From contig JASHRR010000966.1 of assembly GCA_030037185.1 (NCBI GenBank), positions 1-10,162 of the forward strand: 10,162 nucleotides of DNA. The letters run 5' to 3'. The notes under the pieces were generated by a model. The model ran no database searches. It saw only the letters and a program-made list of their open reading frames with translations, and was not told the DNA's origin. Below, in pieces: positions 1 to 7,986 of the stretch. Origin of the DNA: Xanthobacteraceae bacterium (GTDB lineage: Bacteria > Pseudomonadota > Alphaproteobacteria > Rhizobiales > Xanthobacteraceae). The translations under genes were made by a program, and so were the position numbers. Each line of letters begins with the position of its first letter. Positions within the stretch are counted from its first letter, which is position 1.

Positions 1-1624
1 ACCATTCCAAGGTTCGACCATTCCACGGGTCGCCGGTCAGGTCGAGGCGGTGCTCGCGGGTGCGGATGCTGACATAGAGTTGCGCGACCTGGCAGAGGAT
101 GCCGCAGAAAATGACGATGGCCCCGGCCTCCGCGACCAGCAGCATCGGCTGCCAGCTCGGGTCGGGGATGTGCTCCAGGCGCCGGGTCATGCCCATCAGG
201 CCCAGCGCATAGAGGGGCATGAAGGCGAGATAGAAGCCGATGAGCCAGCACCAGAAGCTGGCTTTGCCGAAGCGTTCGTCAAGGGTGAACCCGAACGCCT
301 TTGGAAACCAGTAGTTGATGCCCGCCAGCGCGCCGAACACGACGCCGCCAATGATGACATTATGAAAATGGGCGACCAGGAACGTGCTGTTATGGACCAC
401 GAAATCGACGGGCGGCACCGCCAGCAATACGCCGGTCAGGCCGCCGATAACGAACGTGACCATGAAGGCGACTGAAAACAGCATCGGCGTCCGGAACACG
501 ACACGGCCACGGAACATCGTGAACAGCCAGTTGAAGACTTTGACGCCCGTCGGCACCGCGATGATTGACGACATGATCCCGAAGAAAGCGTTGACGTTGG
601 CACCCGCTCCCATGGTGAAAAAGTGATGCAGCCAGACCATGTAAGAAAGGACACAAATCCCGAGTGTCGCCCAAACCATCGAACGGTAACTGAACAGCCC
701 CTTGCCGGAAAAGGTCGCGACAACTTCGGAAAAGACGCCGAACGCCGGCAGGATCAGTATGTAAACTTCGGGATGGCCCCACGCCCAGAACAGGTTCACA
801 TACATCATCTGGTTGCCGCCGGCATCGTTGGTAAAGAAATGCATGCCGAGGTAACGATCGAGCAACAGCATCACGAAGGTTGCAGTCAGGACCGGGAACG
901 CGGCGACGATCAGTAGATTTGCGGCGAGCGCGGTCCAGCAAAACACCGGCATGCGGAAATAGGTCATGCCCGGGGCGCGCAATTTGAGAATCGTAGTGAC
1001 GAAATTGATACCGGTCAGCAACGTGCCGACGCCCGAGATCTGCAATGACCAGAGGTAGTAATCGACGCCGACACCCGGCGAAAAGGCGAGCTCGGACAGC
1101 GGCGGGTAGCCCATCCAGCCGGTGCGCGCGAAATTGCCGATGAGGAGCGACTCATTGATCAGCAGGGCTCCCGTTGCGGTGAGCCAGAGACTGACCGAAT
1201 TGAGCACCGGAAAGGCGACGTCGCGCACGCCGAGCTGCAACGGGACGACCAAGTTCATCAAACCGATCACGAGCGGCATCGCCACGAAAAAGATCATGAT
1301 CGTGCCGTGTGCCGTAAAAACCTGGTCGTAGTGCTGCGGGGGCAAGAATCCCTGCGCGCTGCCGACCGCGATCGCCTGCTGCGTGCGCATCATGATCGCA
1401 TCGCTAAAGCCGCGCAGCAGCATGATCAGGCCGAGCACCACGTACATGACGCCGATGCGCTTGTGGTCGACGCTGGTCAGCCACTCGTGCCACAGATATG
1501 GCCACCAGCCCTTCACAGTGACGGTCACGAGGATAGCCAGAATGACGATACCGACCACCGCTCCGCTCAGCAGCGGGAGCGGCTCGTTGAATGGAATTGC
1601 TGACCAGCTCAGCCTTCCCAGCAC
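1..1624 (-). CDS. cyoB: Cytochrome bo3-type ubiquinol oxidase subunit I (partial, 3' end outside window)
   Basis: This is the catalytic subunit of the heme-copper quinol oxidase. It oxidises ubiquinol, reduces O2 to water and pumps protons across the inner membrane. It reads without a stop from a GTG at 1624 to the left edge, 541 codons of the roughly 660 usual for CyoB. Its residue numbering matches E. coli CyoB as I recall it. Low-spin heme ligands are H106 and H421; CuB ligands are H284 (in WGHPEVY with Y288), H333 and H334; the high-spin heme ligand is H419 (in AHFHN). Proton-channel residues D135 and K362 are present. The quinol-site residues R71, D75, H98 and Q101 are all kept, which argues for quinol rather than cytochrome c as substrate. 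The GTG start is chosen because the nearby ATG at 1626 hits a stop after five codons, and GGGAGG lies 5 nt upstream of the GTG. cyoC and cyoD are expected further left. Confidence 0.96.
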   Translation of the reverse strand, partial: MLGRLSWSAIPFNEPLPLLSGAVVGIVILAILVTVTVKGWWPYLWHEWLTSVDHKRIGVMYVVLGLIMLLRGFSDAIMMRTQQAIAVGSAQGFLPPQHYDQVFTAHGTIMIFFVAMPLVIGLMNLVVPLQLGVRDVAFPVLNSVSLWLTATGALLINESLLIGNFARTGWMGYPPLSELAFSPGVGVDYYLWSLQISGVGTLLTGINFVTTILKLRAPGMTYFRMPVFCWTALAANLLIVAAFPVLTATFVMLLLDRYLGMHFFTNDAGGNQMMYVNLFWAWGHPEVYILILPAFGVFSEVVATFSGKGLFSYRSMVWATLGICVLSYMVWLHHFFTMGAGANVNAFFGIMSSIIAVPTGVKVFNWLFTMFRGRVVFRTPMLFSVAFMVTFVIGGLTGVLLAVPPVDFVVHNSTFLVAHFHNVIIGGVVFGALAGINYWFPKAFGFTLDERFGKASFWCWLIGFYLAFMPLYALGLMGMTRRLEHIPDPSWQPMLLVAEAGAIVIFCGILCQVAQLYVSIRTREHRLDLTGDPWNGRTLEW

Positions 1625-1625
1625 A

Positions 1626-2534
1626 TCAACCTCCCGCCTGACGCAGCGGCGGGCCCGCCTTTCCGGAGCCTGACACCGTCTGCTCGAGGATGCGCTCAAA
1701 CAGCTTCGGTTCCACCGAGCGATAGGTCGTCGGCGGCACGGCCTTGCTCGGCTTTGCCAGTTCGGCGTAGCCGGCATCGTCGAGGGCAGATCCGGTGCCG
1801 CGCGCGTGCTCGAGCCAAGCGTTGAAATCGCCGGTCGGCATCGACCTGACGACGAACCGCATCCAGGAAAAGCCGTCGCCGCTGAAATTTGCCGAAAGGC
1901 CGGGATACTCGCCCGGCTTGTCCGCGAGAAGGTTGAGGTGTGTGGTCATGCCGCCCATCGTGTAGATCTGGCTGCCGAGCTGGGGCACGAAGAACGAATT
2001 CATCACCGTCGCCGAGGTGAGCCGAAACACGAGGGGGGTTCCAGCCGGGATGACCAGCTGATTGACAGCGGCGACGCCCTGATCGGGGTAGATGAACAGC
2101 CATTTCCAATCGAGCGCCACGACTTCGACGCGCAGCGGGTCCGATTGCCCGCGGATCGGCGCCCGCGGATCGAGCTGATGGGAACCGATCCAAATGACCC
2201 CGCTCAGCAGGATCACGGTCAGCGCCGGGATCGACCAGACGACGAACTCGATACGCTCTTCATAAGATTCGTCCGCGCCACGGCTGGCACGGAGGTTGGA
2301 TGAGCGATACCACCAGGCGAACGCCATCGTGGCCACGATCACCGGGATCACGACGACGAGCATGATCGCCGTCGAATTGACCAAGAGAAGTCGTTCCGCC
2401 GCCGCGATCGGTCCCTTCGGTTCCAGAACGCCTCCGGAACAGCCGGCAAGAAAAGGAAGCAGCGTCAGGGCGCCGGCCGTTGTTGGGGACAGCGTCCGTC
2501 GCTTCGAGGGCAGGAAGACTGTCGGCCAATACAT
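1626..2534 (-). CDS. cyoA: Cytochrome bo3-type ubiquinol oxidase subunit II (lipoprotein)
   Basis: Subunit II of the quinol oxidase is an inner-membrane lipoprotein with a periplasmic cupredoxin domain. With the start at 2534 it has 302 residues: a hydrophobic leader ending in the lipobox LAGC (C32), two membrane segments (about 51-74 and 97-117), then the cupredoxin domain. Family motifs include [12 protein letters not shown] (about 142-153), [15 protein letters not shown] (about 177-191) and [13 protein letters not shown] (about 213-225). The last is where cytochrome c oxidases carry CuA cysteines; there are none here, as expected for a quinol oxidase. The start is uncertain. The frame is also open from an ATG at 2597, but that N-terminus is cysteine- and proline-rich and unlike a leader, and neither ATG has a convincing ribosome binding site. 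A start even closer to the KRR before the leader is possible. It directly precedes cyoB. Confidence 0.94.
   Translation of the reverse strand: MYWPTVFLPSKRRTLSPTTAGALTLLPFLAGCSGGVLEPKGPIAAAERLLLVNSTAIMLVVVIPVIVATMAFAWWYRSSNLRASRGADESYEERIEFVVWSIPALTVILLSGVIWIGSHQLDPRAPIRGQSDPLRVEVVALDWKWLFIYPDQGVAAVNQLVIPAGTPLVFRLTSATVMNSFFVPQLGSQIYTMGGMTTHLNLLADKPGEYPGLSANFSGDGFSWMRFVVRSMPTGDFNAWLEHARGTGSALDDAGYAELAKPSKAVPPTTYRSVEPKLFERILEQTVSGSGKAGPPLRQAGG
1630..1635 (-). promoter_or_regulatory. Ribosome binding site deciding the cyoB GTG start
   Basis: GGGAGG on the minus strand lies 5 nt before the GTG at 1624 and inside the last codons of cyoA. The cyoA stop TGA (1628-1626) is one base from the cyoB start, so the two genes are probably translationally coupled. 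Confidence 0.75.
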
Positions 2535-2867
2535 CGATGACGGCCAGCAAGCGTCGCAGTTCCGGCGTGACGGCAGTAGGCAGCCACGAAACGGCATTCC
2601 ACCAGATTTGTTCCAATGTTCCGCACACGCGGAGCTGGCCTGCCAGCCGCTGTGACGGTCCAGAGGGGCGCAAGGCGATCAATCTGGTGGGGAAAATTGA
2701 GTGGAACTCCCAGGCTGCTCGCTCACGTGGGTAAGGGGCCATTGCGCGGAGAGGCTGCCTGTTGGCGAACTTCCAATTTCATTCTGCTCGTGCTGACCGG
2801 CATCGGAGGATCGAGGGTGTCGCCGGGTTTATGCTATGGTCCATCGCGTTCCGTCTGATCGCGAGAC
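2535..2867. other. Non-coding leader region upstream of cyoA
   Basis: This 333-base stretch separates cyoA from the stop of the next minus-strand gene, so it should hold the cyo promoter. I could not pick out convincing promoter boxes. A minus-strand reading frame from 2742 to 2260 runs through it and overlaps the cyoA 5' end out of frame. Part of it (about 2520-2650) looks somewhat protein-like, but it matches nothing I recognise. It is not called as a gene. Confidence 0.5.
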
Positions 2868-3641
2868 TCAGGGCTCCAGTAGCCGCAGCAATCCATCAGC
2901 CTCTGGAACGGTTCGGGGTCCAAGCCACGGCTCAAAAAGAGCCGGCGCAAGCTGCTTCACGTGACGCACGCCAAAATACAAGTCGTCCACGACACTCAGC
3001 GTGCCCGAAGAGCGCGACCCCGCTTGGCCAAATGCTCCGCCCGTAATTGCGAGCTTGGCGCCGTCTTTATCGACAAGGCCGTAGCTGGCTTTGCTAATTC
3101 GAAAAGCTTCGCTGATGAGATAAATATCCTCCTGAGCCAAAAAATTGTTGCACACTTGGGGCATCCGTCGCGCAGCACCTGACCTCGCCATCCAATTCGC
3201 CAGCGCGTCGAAATCGACGGCATCGCCGCCTGAGTCCTCAATTTGCATAATTGCGCCACCAGCTTTTTCGAAAGCGGCTGTGCCCTCAAGCTTAGCGACA
3301 TAGCCCACGGCGATAGATGCTTTTATTCCAAAGCTATCTCCAATTCCAATAGCAGAATACTTTCCACGGACATATTGAAACTCCCGGTCGGTGATCCCGC
3401 ATCTGCGCAGATCGCCAAGCCATTGCATGGTGACGGCACCGTCCTTCTTCGTCACCTTTGCGACGCTTCCCGGCTCCATTCTTTTGTCCGGTAGCGGCAG
3501 AGATACCCAACCATTTTCCTCGAGAAATTGTTTAAGGGACAGCGGTTGAAAAGTGGTGATCTGAGCAGCGGAAAAAGGGGCGCCGGCCCCGACCCACCCT
3601 ATGGCCCCGCATATCGCCGCGATGACATCCAACCGTCGCAT
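2868..3641 (-). CDS. Exported protein of unknown function, 257 residues
   Basis: I do not recognise this family. The start at 3641 is supported by AAGAGGAG at 3657-3650, 8 nt upstream. The frame is open 42 codons further (to 3767), but that extension is arginine/proline-rich and lacks a leader. From 3641 the protein begins with a typical Sec signal peptide (MRRLDVIAAICGAIG, likely cleavage after about A26), giving a soluble periplasmic or secreted protein of about 231 residues. The mature part is mixed alpha/beta in composition, with two cysteines (C81 and C164) that could form a disulfide, and no transmembrane segment or lipobox. It contains glycine-rich segments (KYSAIGIGDSFGIKASIAVG, about 94-113; TGGAFGQAG, about 200-208). 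It stands alone, over 300 bases upstream of cyoA and downstream of a degenerate region. It is a real gene by start signal, leader and intact length; its function is unassigned. Confidence 0.8.
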   Translation of the reverse strand: MRRLDVIAAICGAIGWVGAGAPFSAAQITTFQPLSLKQFLEENGWVSLPLPDKRMEPGSVAKVTKKDGAVTMQWLGDLRRCGITDREFQYVRGKYSAIGIGDSFGIKASIAVGYVAKLEGTAAFEKAGGAIMQIEDSGGDAVDFDALANWMARSGAARRMPQVCNNFLAQEDIYLISEAFRISKASYGLVDKDGAKLAITGGAFGQAGSRSSGTLSVVDDLYFGVRHVKQLAPALFEPWLGPRTVPEADGLLRLLEP

Positions 3642-3772
3642 CGATGGTGCTCCTCTTGCTGGGCGAAGCCTACCGCGATCAGGCTGGTAATGAAACCCGG
3701 CTCGACCGGAGGGCGCATTGACCGCCCGGCCGCCTGACCTGGCACGAATGACCCGCAGCGAATTCACGGTCC

Positions 3773-4395
3773 TTATAGCCCGAACACGTAAAACACGGTC
3801 GCCTGCCGCATTTCCCTGAGTTCCGGCAATTGCCAGTTTTGGCCCATAAGGCTGATTACGGTGTCACTCGCACAGCGCGCCCAGGAAACCTCCGCATGCC
3901 TCCATGCGGTGTCTGGCGGCCTCCGGCATTGCCTTCGAAATCGGCACCCAGAAGAGAGGCCCCCCGCGTGGAAAAAAAAGATATTGCGGGTGTGAGCGAT
4001 GACGGGCCTTCGCTCCGTTGAGCGTGCCGGAACGACCGGCGCGGATACGATCCGCCAGCCCAGAGGCGGCCGAGTGCATAAGCTTCGGTCGAGGTGAAGT
4101 TGCCGATAACGTCCGCGCCCCTGAAGCATTGACGATCTTGCCGTCGCCAGCCAGTGGTTAGCGCCCCCCGCTCTTCTCAAAGAACGGTGATTTCGGCATC
4201 GATGATGGGCCGTATGATCCGATGCCGCCGTCTCTGGCGGCGCCGAGCCGGCTCGATATAAGCAAAGGATAACAAAGAGAAACGGCAATCCGCCGCACGC
4301 ATCAAAACTCTCGGCTGTCGGATGCGAAGGCGAAGTCGTAGCCGAGGGCGGCAAAGTTGTGGGGCGTCGCTCTGCCGCGAGCGCCGACAAGCTCC
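3773..4395 (-). pseudogene. Degenerate minus-strand coding region, family not identified
   Basis: No frame across this stretch reads as one credible protein, but protein-like segments with coding-style third bases appear in different minus-strand frames. Examples are PHNFAALGYDFAFASD (about 4356-4309), DVIGNFTSTEAYALGRLWAGG (about 4115-4053) and the closing segment DTVISLMGQNWQLPELREMR (about 3868-3809), which runs to a stop at 3773. This pattern suggests an old gene broken by several frameshifts. An A-run (plus strand, 3972-3979) is one plausible slip site. The adjacent perfect inverted repeats at 4026-4040 and 4041-4055, a third at 4224-4241 and the 12-bp palindrome at 4244-4255 also lie here. 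A continuous 205-codon frame (4390-3773) exists, but its composition (rich in R, H, S, P) looks like a wrong-frame read for most of its length. I cannot name the ancestor. Confidence 0.4.
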
Positions 4396-4445
4396 GGAAC
4401 GATCCTCGCCGGTTTTGCGATTACCGTTACGCTTGGTTTGGGGTC

Positions 4446-5105
4446 TCACGGTCGCGGCGGTTCCACCCAGACATCGCTCTGTTTGAGCCGCTCCAACAGC
4501 TTCTGTGGGTCGAATTTCGCGTAGGCGGGTGGGACCATGAAGAGACTGGCGGGCTGCGGCTTGTCCTCGATATGTTCGAGCCGATAGCTGGATCCATCAT
4601 CCGTCAGGAGACGAAGCGGGAAGCTCAATCTTCGATCGATCCAAACCGTATAGCTGCGGTGGCGGGGTGAAAATGCCTTCACGAGGGCGGTGTCGCGTTC
4701 GCCAATAGTCTCCTCACCAACAGGATCGCAACGCCATTCTGTCCCATGATCCGCGGCACCGGAGATGTTTGCCATGGCCTGCCAACCGTCGCAAGGCTTT
4801 TGCGTGTCCACCGGAATAAAGATCTGGGCGAGTTGGCTCGATTGCTTTGCGTCCATATAGATGCGCTGAGCGGGTCTCACGAAATAGGCGGCATCGCCCA
4901 AAAAGAGGAAAAATCCGGTTTTAACTTCGGGAGTTTCGAATCGCACCTTGCCGCCCGCGACGTTGAGTTTTCCCGTCGTCACCTGTCCTTCAGCATCGAC
5001 GCCGACGAGGTCGGCGGAAAACTCCTGAGCCGCCGCGGCACCGCCGCTTAATAGCACGACCGAAACGCACATCGTCGCGGCAGCGGAAATCAAGAGAGTG
5101 AGCAT
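4446..5105 (-). CDS. Exported periplasmic protein, possibly LolA-like fold
   Basis: This is a 219-residue protein with a clear signal peptide (hydrophobic stretch to GGAAAA, likely cleavage after A26) and no lipobox, so it is probably periplasmic. The mature part looks beta-rich: EFSADLVGVDAEGQVTTGKL followed by a GGKVRFETPEV segment. That arrangement resembles the opening strands of LolA/LolB-like lipoprotein-carrier folds, where lipid binds in a half-barrel. This is fold-level inference from pattern, not a firm family call. A cysteine pair (C105, C126) brackets a tryptophan-containing segment and could form a disulfide. The C-terminus ends in a charged helix and KQSDVWVEPPRP. The start at 5105 gives a full leader; the ribosome binding site is weak (AGGCGAAG about 7 nt upstream). 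It lies 112 nt downstream of the phosphoesterase gene on the same strand, with a GC-rich hairpin between them, so co-transcription is possible but not assured. Confidence 0.85.
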   Translation of the reverse strand: MLTLLISAAATMCVSVVLLSGGAAAAQEFSADLVGVDAEGQVTTGKLNVAGGKVRFETPEVKTGFFLFLGDAAYFVRPAQRIYMDAKQSSQLAQIFIPVDTQKPCDGWQAMANISGAADHGTEWRCDPVGEETIGERDTALVKAFSPRHRSYTVWIDRRLSFPLRLLTDDGSSYRLEHIEDKPQPASLFMVPPAYAKFDPQKLLERLKQSDVWVEPPRP

Positions 5106-5171
5106 TGCAGACTTCGCCTATGGGTCGGTTTCCGGTCTCCGGCGAATCGCCCGAATCTTATCGCCGCGCAG

Positions 5172-5199
5172 CGGCGCCGACCGTGATCGATCGGCGCCG
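5172..5199 (-). terminator. GC-rich hairpin after the phosphoesterase gene, no U-tract
   Basis: Arms CGGCGCCGA (5172-5180) and TCGGCGCCG (5191-5199) are a perfect 9-bp inverted repeat with a 10-nt loop, starting 18 nt beyond the phosphoesterase stop. No T-run follows on either strand, so it is not a textbook intrinsic terminator. It could instead stabilise the 3' end of the phosphoesterase message or attenuate readthrough into the next gene. Confidence 0.45.
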
Positions 5200-5217
5200 G
5201 ACACTTGTCCTTCAGCG

Positions 5218-7239
5218 TCAGTCAGTGAAAGGCTGATTGACCGCCTTGCCGAAGTCGAACGCACCAAACAGGTCGTCGATGGCCGGCATGTTGGTCGGCA
5301 CATAGGGATTTTTGGCATCGTGTTTCGGGTTCGGCAGATTATCGCGACTGCGATCGGTCAATGGACCGAGGTCCCAATTGCGCTCGATAAACTTGTCGAT
5401 CGAAACGTGATCCGAGTACTCGTGATAAATCTTGCCGCCCGTCGTATAGGGCGAAAGGATCAACGCGGGAATACGCGGGCCGTCACCGAAGAAGTCGACC
5501 GGCTGGACGAAACCGGAGTCCCAATAGCCGCCCGCCTCGTCCCAGGTGATGATCACAGCGGTTTCGGCCTTGAGACTGGGATTGGCTTCCAAGGCATCGA
5601 GCAATTTCTGCACGTAAGCCTCGAAAAGGTCGATCTTCGAGGTCTGCGGATGGCCGTCGAGCAGACCGTCGGGCTTGCCGATGGAGACCGACGGGAGGGT
5701 GTTGTTCTGAATGGCACCGACCAGGTCTACCGTGTCCTGAACATGTGCCAGTCGCGTTGCGGGGTCGGCCATGGTCGACGTGTCATATTGGAACGGATTG
5801 CAAATCTGGCAATATGCTACGCCGAGGGCTATCGCCGGATTGGCCAGCGCGGCCTGGGCGAGGCTTAAATTATTCGCCACCGCAAAGTTAGAGAGAGCGA
5901 CAGCGTCGTTATAGGATCCACCGTAATATGTCCAAGGGATATTTTTTGTGTTGAGGGCGTCACCGATACTCCTTACCGCTGACGGCGGCACGAAGCTGTT
6001 GCCAGCGGTACTTGAGGTGGGAGCCAAGCTGGCAAGGGCGCCATTCGGCAAATAGCCGGGATTGACATTGTTTATCAAGTAGAAGGCGCCGCTTTGGCAG
6101 TTTGGTTTCGGGTTGTAAGGCAAGGCAGCTAGGTAGGTGCGGATCGCCTGGATTTCCGAACGGCTAGTGTCGGAACAGTTGGTGAAATTGCCATCGACGG
6201 TGTACTCGTTGACGGTTCCGGCCACGGGGTTTGGATTGGCGATAACGTTTGACGGCGGCGTCGCGACATTGCCCATTCCATCGCTGTAGAAGATCGCATC
6301 GGCGTGACCGAACATGATATGGTTGGCAGCGGTACCGCCTAGGAACGACTGGTGAAAATTGTCAACCAAGGTGAACCGGTCAGCGAGCTGCTTGAGCAGG
6401 GCGGCTTCGTCCTGCGCCATGTTGTAAAAGCCCATCTCGTTGCCTTCGCTGAAGTTACCTTGGGCGGTGGTGCTTCGGGCATAAGTGTCCATCACAAACG
6501 GAAAGAGATCGTTCAAGCAGCCGGTGGGATTTTCCGTGGTGGCATTGACAAGGGAACAATCCTGCTGTTGCGCCGCCGAGTAGAAGCGGTGCGTCATGTC
6601 CCCGGTGTAGTCGTCATCGCTGATCTGGGGGCCCAGCAACATGAATGGACCGACGATATTGCCGGCATTCGGAATGCGCGTATCGAGGACATCGTCGGGC
6701 AGTCCGGTCGCGCCGGTGGTTAGCAGATTGGCATCTTCGTTGCTGATGTCGGCCTCGCCGGTTGCTTGGACGACCGCGACGCTTGTAAAGGGCGCCCCGG
6801 TGGTGCTAGGGGCTGACGGTGCGCCATTGGTATTTGGCTGCGGCTGCAGGTTGGTCCCAGCGGAGTTGGTGTATTTAAACTTCGCGCTATTCGGAGCGCC
6901 GAAATACCAAGTTGATTGTGCGGCTACCGAGAATTGCGGAACACTGCTGAAATTTGGTCCGGGCGAACCATCAGCGTTGACGAGTCCCTTGGAGAGCAGG
7001 TTTGAGATCGTTTGATCCTTGCCAGCAGGGGTATAGACACCAAACGCGTGGTCGAGACCACGGTTTTCGCCAATTAGAATGATGAGGTGTTTGATCGGAG
7101 TGTTAGTTTTTATAGGATCGGTTTTATTTGCGGTTTCGCCAGGTGCGGGAAAACCAAAAGTCAATAATGCGATACATGAAGAATATAGGACCGTCGTCAA
7201 CCGCCAGTCTCTTCGCGCGAAAGTAGGTCTCGACTTCAT
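5218..7239 (-). CDS. Exported phosphoesterase (acid phosphatase / phospholipase C superfamily)
   Basis: This 673-residue protein belongs to the phosphoesterase family that includes AcpA-type acid phosphatases and non-hemolytic phospholipases C (PF04185, alkaline-phosphatase-like fold). These hydrolyse phosphate esters using metal ions outside the cytoplasm. An N-terminal signal sequence (basic residues, then a hydrophobic core at about 15-32) is followed by the hallmark IKHLIILIGENRGLDHAFGVY region, cut here to E58-N59-R60 and D63. GGTAANHIMFGHAD follows at about 301-314, then PSVSIGKPDGLLDGHP at 516-531, ITWDEAGGYWD at 564-574 (D567 and E568, likely metal ligands) and HEYSDHVSIDKFIERNWDL at 606-624. 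The length suits the bacterial family members with an extended middle insert. The start is set at the second of two close ATGs: GGGAGG abuts the first (7245) but sits 6 nt before the second (7239). The specific substrate cannot be told from sequence alone. Confidence 0.93.
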   Translation of the reverse strand: MKSRPTFARRDWRLTTVLYSSCIALLTFGFPAPGETANKTDPIKTNTPIKHLIILIGENRGLDHAFGVYTPAGKDQTISNLLSKGLVNADGSPGPNFSSVPQFSVAAQSTWYFGAPNSAKFKYTNSAGTNLQPQPNTNGAPSAPSTTGAPFTSVAVVQATGEADISNEDANLLTTGATGLPDDVLDTRIPNAGNIVGPFMLLGPQISDDDYTGDMTHRFYSAAQQQDCSLVNATTENPTGCLNDLFPFVMDTYARSTTAQGNFSEGNEMGFYNMAQDEAALLKQLADRFTLVDNFHQSFLGGTAANHIMFGHADAIFYSDGMGNVATPPSNVIANPNPVAGTVNEYTVDGNFTNCSDTSRSEIQAIRTYLAALPYNPKPNCQSGAFYLINNVNPGYLPNGALASLAPTSSTAGNSFVPPSAVRSIGDALNTKNIPWTYYGGSYNDAVALSNFAVANNLSLAQAALANPAIALGVAYCQICNPFQYDTSTMADPATRLAHVQDTVDLVGAIQNNTLPSVSIGKPDGLLDGHPQTSKIDLFEAYVQKLLDALEANPSLKAETAVIITWDEAGGYWDSGFVQPVDFFGDGPRIPALILSPYTTGGKIYHEYSDHVSIDKFIERNWDLGPLTDRSRDNLPNPKHDAKNPYVPTNMPAIDDLFGAFDFGKAVNQPFTD

Positions 7240-7245
7240 GATCAT

Positions 7246-7251
7246 CCTCCC
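7246..7251 (-). promoter_or_regulatory. Ribosome binding site deciding the phosphoesterase start
   Basis: GGGAGG on the minus strand is directly adjacent to an ATG at 7245 (zero spacing) and 6 nt from the in-frame ATG at 7239. The spacing favours 7239. Confidence 0.75.
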
Positions 7252-7300
7252 TGAGTCGCGAGTTTGCGACGAAAAAATTCCCCCGAGCTCAATTATGAAG

Positions 7301-7315
7301 ATAGTATTCTACTAT
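7301..7315. repeat. Perfect inverted repeat 6-3-6 upstream of the phosphoesterase
   Basis: ATAGTA-TTC-TACTAT is an AT-rich dyad 62 nt upstream of the chosen start. Its position and size fit an operator overlapping the promoter, but no regulator is encoded in the window to pair with it. Confidence 0.5.
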
Positions 7316-7336
7316 TGATTCATTTTGATGAAGGTT

Positions 7337-7360
7337 TTGCGATGATGCACAGCATCGCAA
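7337..7360. repeat. Perfect inverted repeat 8-8-8 upstream of the phosphoesterase
   Basis: Arms TTGCGATG (7337-7344) and CATCGCAA (7353-7360) are perfectly complementary with an 8-nt spacer. There is no T-run after it on either strand, which argues against an intrinsic terminator and leaves an operator or RNA hairpin role open. Confidence 0.5.
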
Positions 7361-7365
7361 TCTGA

Positions 7366-7380
7366 TTGAACGGCGTTCAA
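7366..7380. repeat. Perfect inverted repeat 6-3-6 upstream of the phosphoesterase
   Basis: TTGAAC-GGC-GTTCAA is a third dyad within 80 bp. The half-site is unlike the other two, so a single regulator binding all three is not implied. Confidence 0.45.
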
Positions 7381-7601
7381 CGTGGAGCGATTGCCGGGCG
7401 GCGTGGACTTATAGCCCCGGCCGACGACGAGACTATCAGTGCGGAATTTGTTTCGCTGTTTGAAGCAGCTGTCGTAATGAGCCGAAATGGTTGCTGTCTA
7501 TTCGTCGCCGGCCCGGTCGAAGTGGCCCTGTATTCTGTATCACGACGCCGGGTTCAAGGAGATCTGCACGAGGTTTGCTTGGGCCGAACAATGTTGCTTT
7601 G

Positions 7602-7629
7602 ATCGATGAAGCTTGGGCCAAGCATCGAT
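7602..7629. repeat. Two-part hairpin (nested inverted repeats)
   Basis: Outer arms ATCGAT (7602-7607 and 7624-7629) enclose inner arms GCTTG (7611-7615) and CAAGC (7619-7623) around a GGC loop, with a 3-nt bulge on one side. The element GCTTGGGCC at 7611-7619 also occurs directly repeated at 7577-7585. No U-tract follows on either strand. Confidence 0.4.
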
Positions 7630-7961
7630 TTGATTGACAGGTTGCTTCCGAACGTTGCCATCCCGCCCGCGAGCGTCGACCCACGATTTCTCGGAACAGC
7701 CCGGATCCTCGACGCTGACACACTCACGCGAACCGGCTAGGGGAAACATGCGCTAGGACGCGTCCACTATTCTCGATGAGTCGAGGGCGCTGCGCGGCGC
7801 CGTCAAGCGAGGTGGCCCGCGAGGAACAAGCCGCAAGCACAGATAGCAGCCAATATGACCGGTCCCGTCGCCGTTCGCGCCATACCCCCTTTTCGAGGCC
7901 GAGCATATCGTGCTGATTGCTGTGTGACTACCGCACCAACCTGATACCGACATGATCCAGA

Positions 7962-7986
7962 ACATTAAATCGTGTTAATGTATTAA
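7962..7986. repeat. AT-rich overlapping inverted repeats
   Basis: ACATTAA (7962-7968) and TTAATGT (7975-7981) form a perfect 7-bp inverted repeat with a 6-nt spacer. The right half overlaps a second one, TTAAT-GT-ATTAA (7975-7986), and TAATGT recurs at about 7994. This is markedly AT-rich against its surroundings and could be a promoter or operator region. The only plus-strand material downstream is a broken transposase. Confidence 0.4.

Noticed and set aside
390..941. Long minus-strand frame inside cyoB (and several plus-strand frames over cyoA/cyoB)
   Set aside because: They are shadows of the oxidase genes in other frames, with arginine- and histidine-rich products and no recognisable motifs.
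1624..1626. ATG at 1626 as the cyoB start
   Set aside because: It reads only five codons before a stop. The overlapping GTG at 1624 continues through the whole subunit and has the better-placed ribosome binding site.
5098..5868. 256-codon plus-strand frame opposite the phosphoesterase
   Set aside because: It lies almost wholly antisense to a gene with clear catalytic motifs, has no ribosome binding site, and looks like a high-GC antisense artefact.
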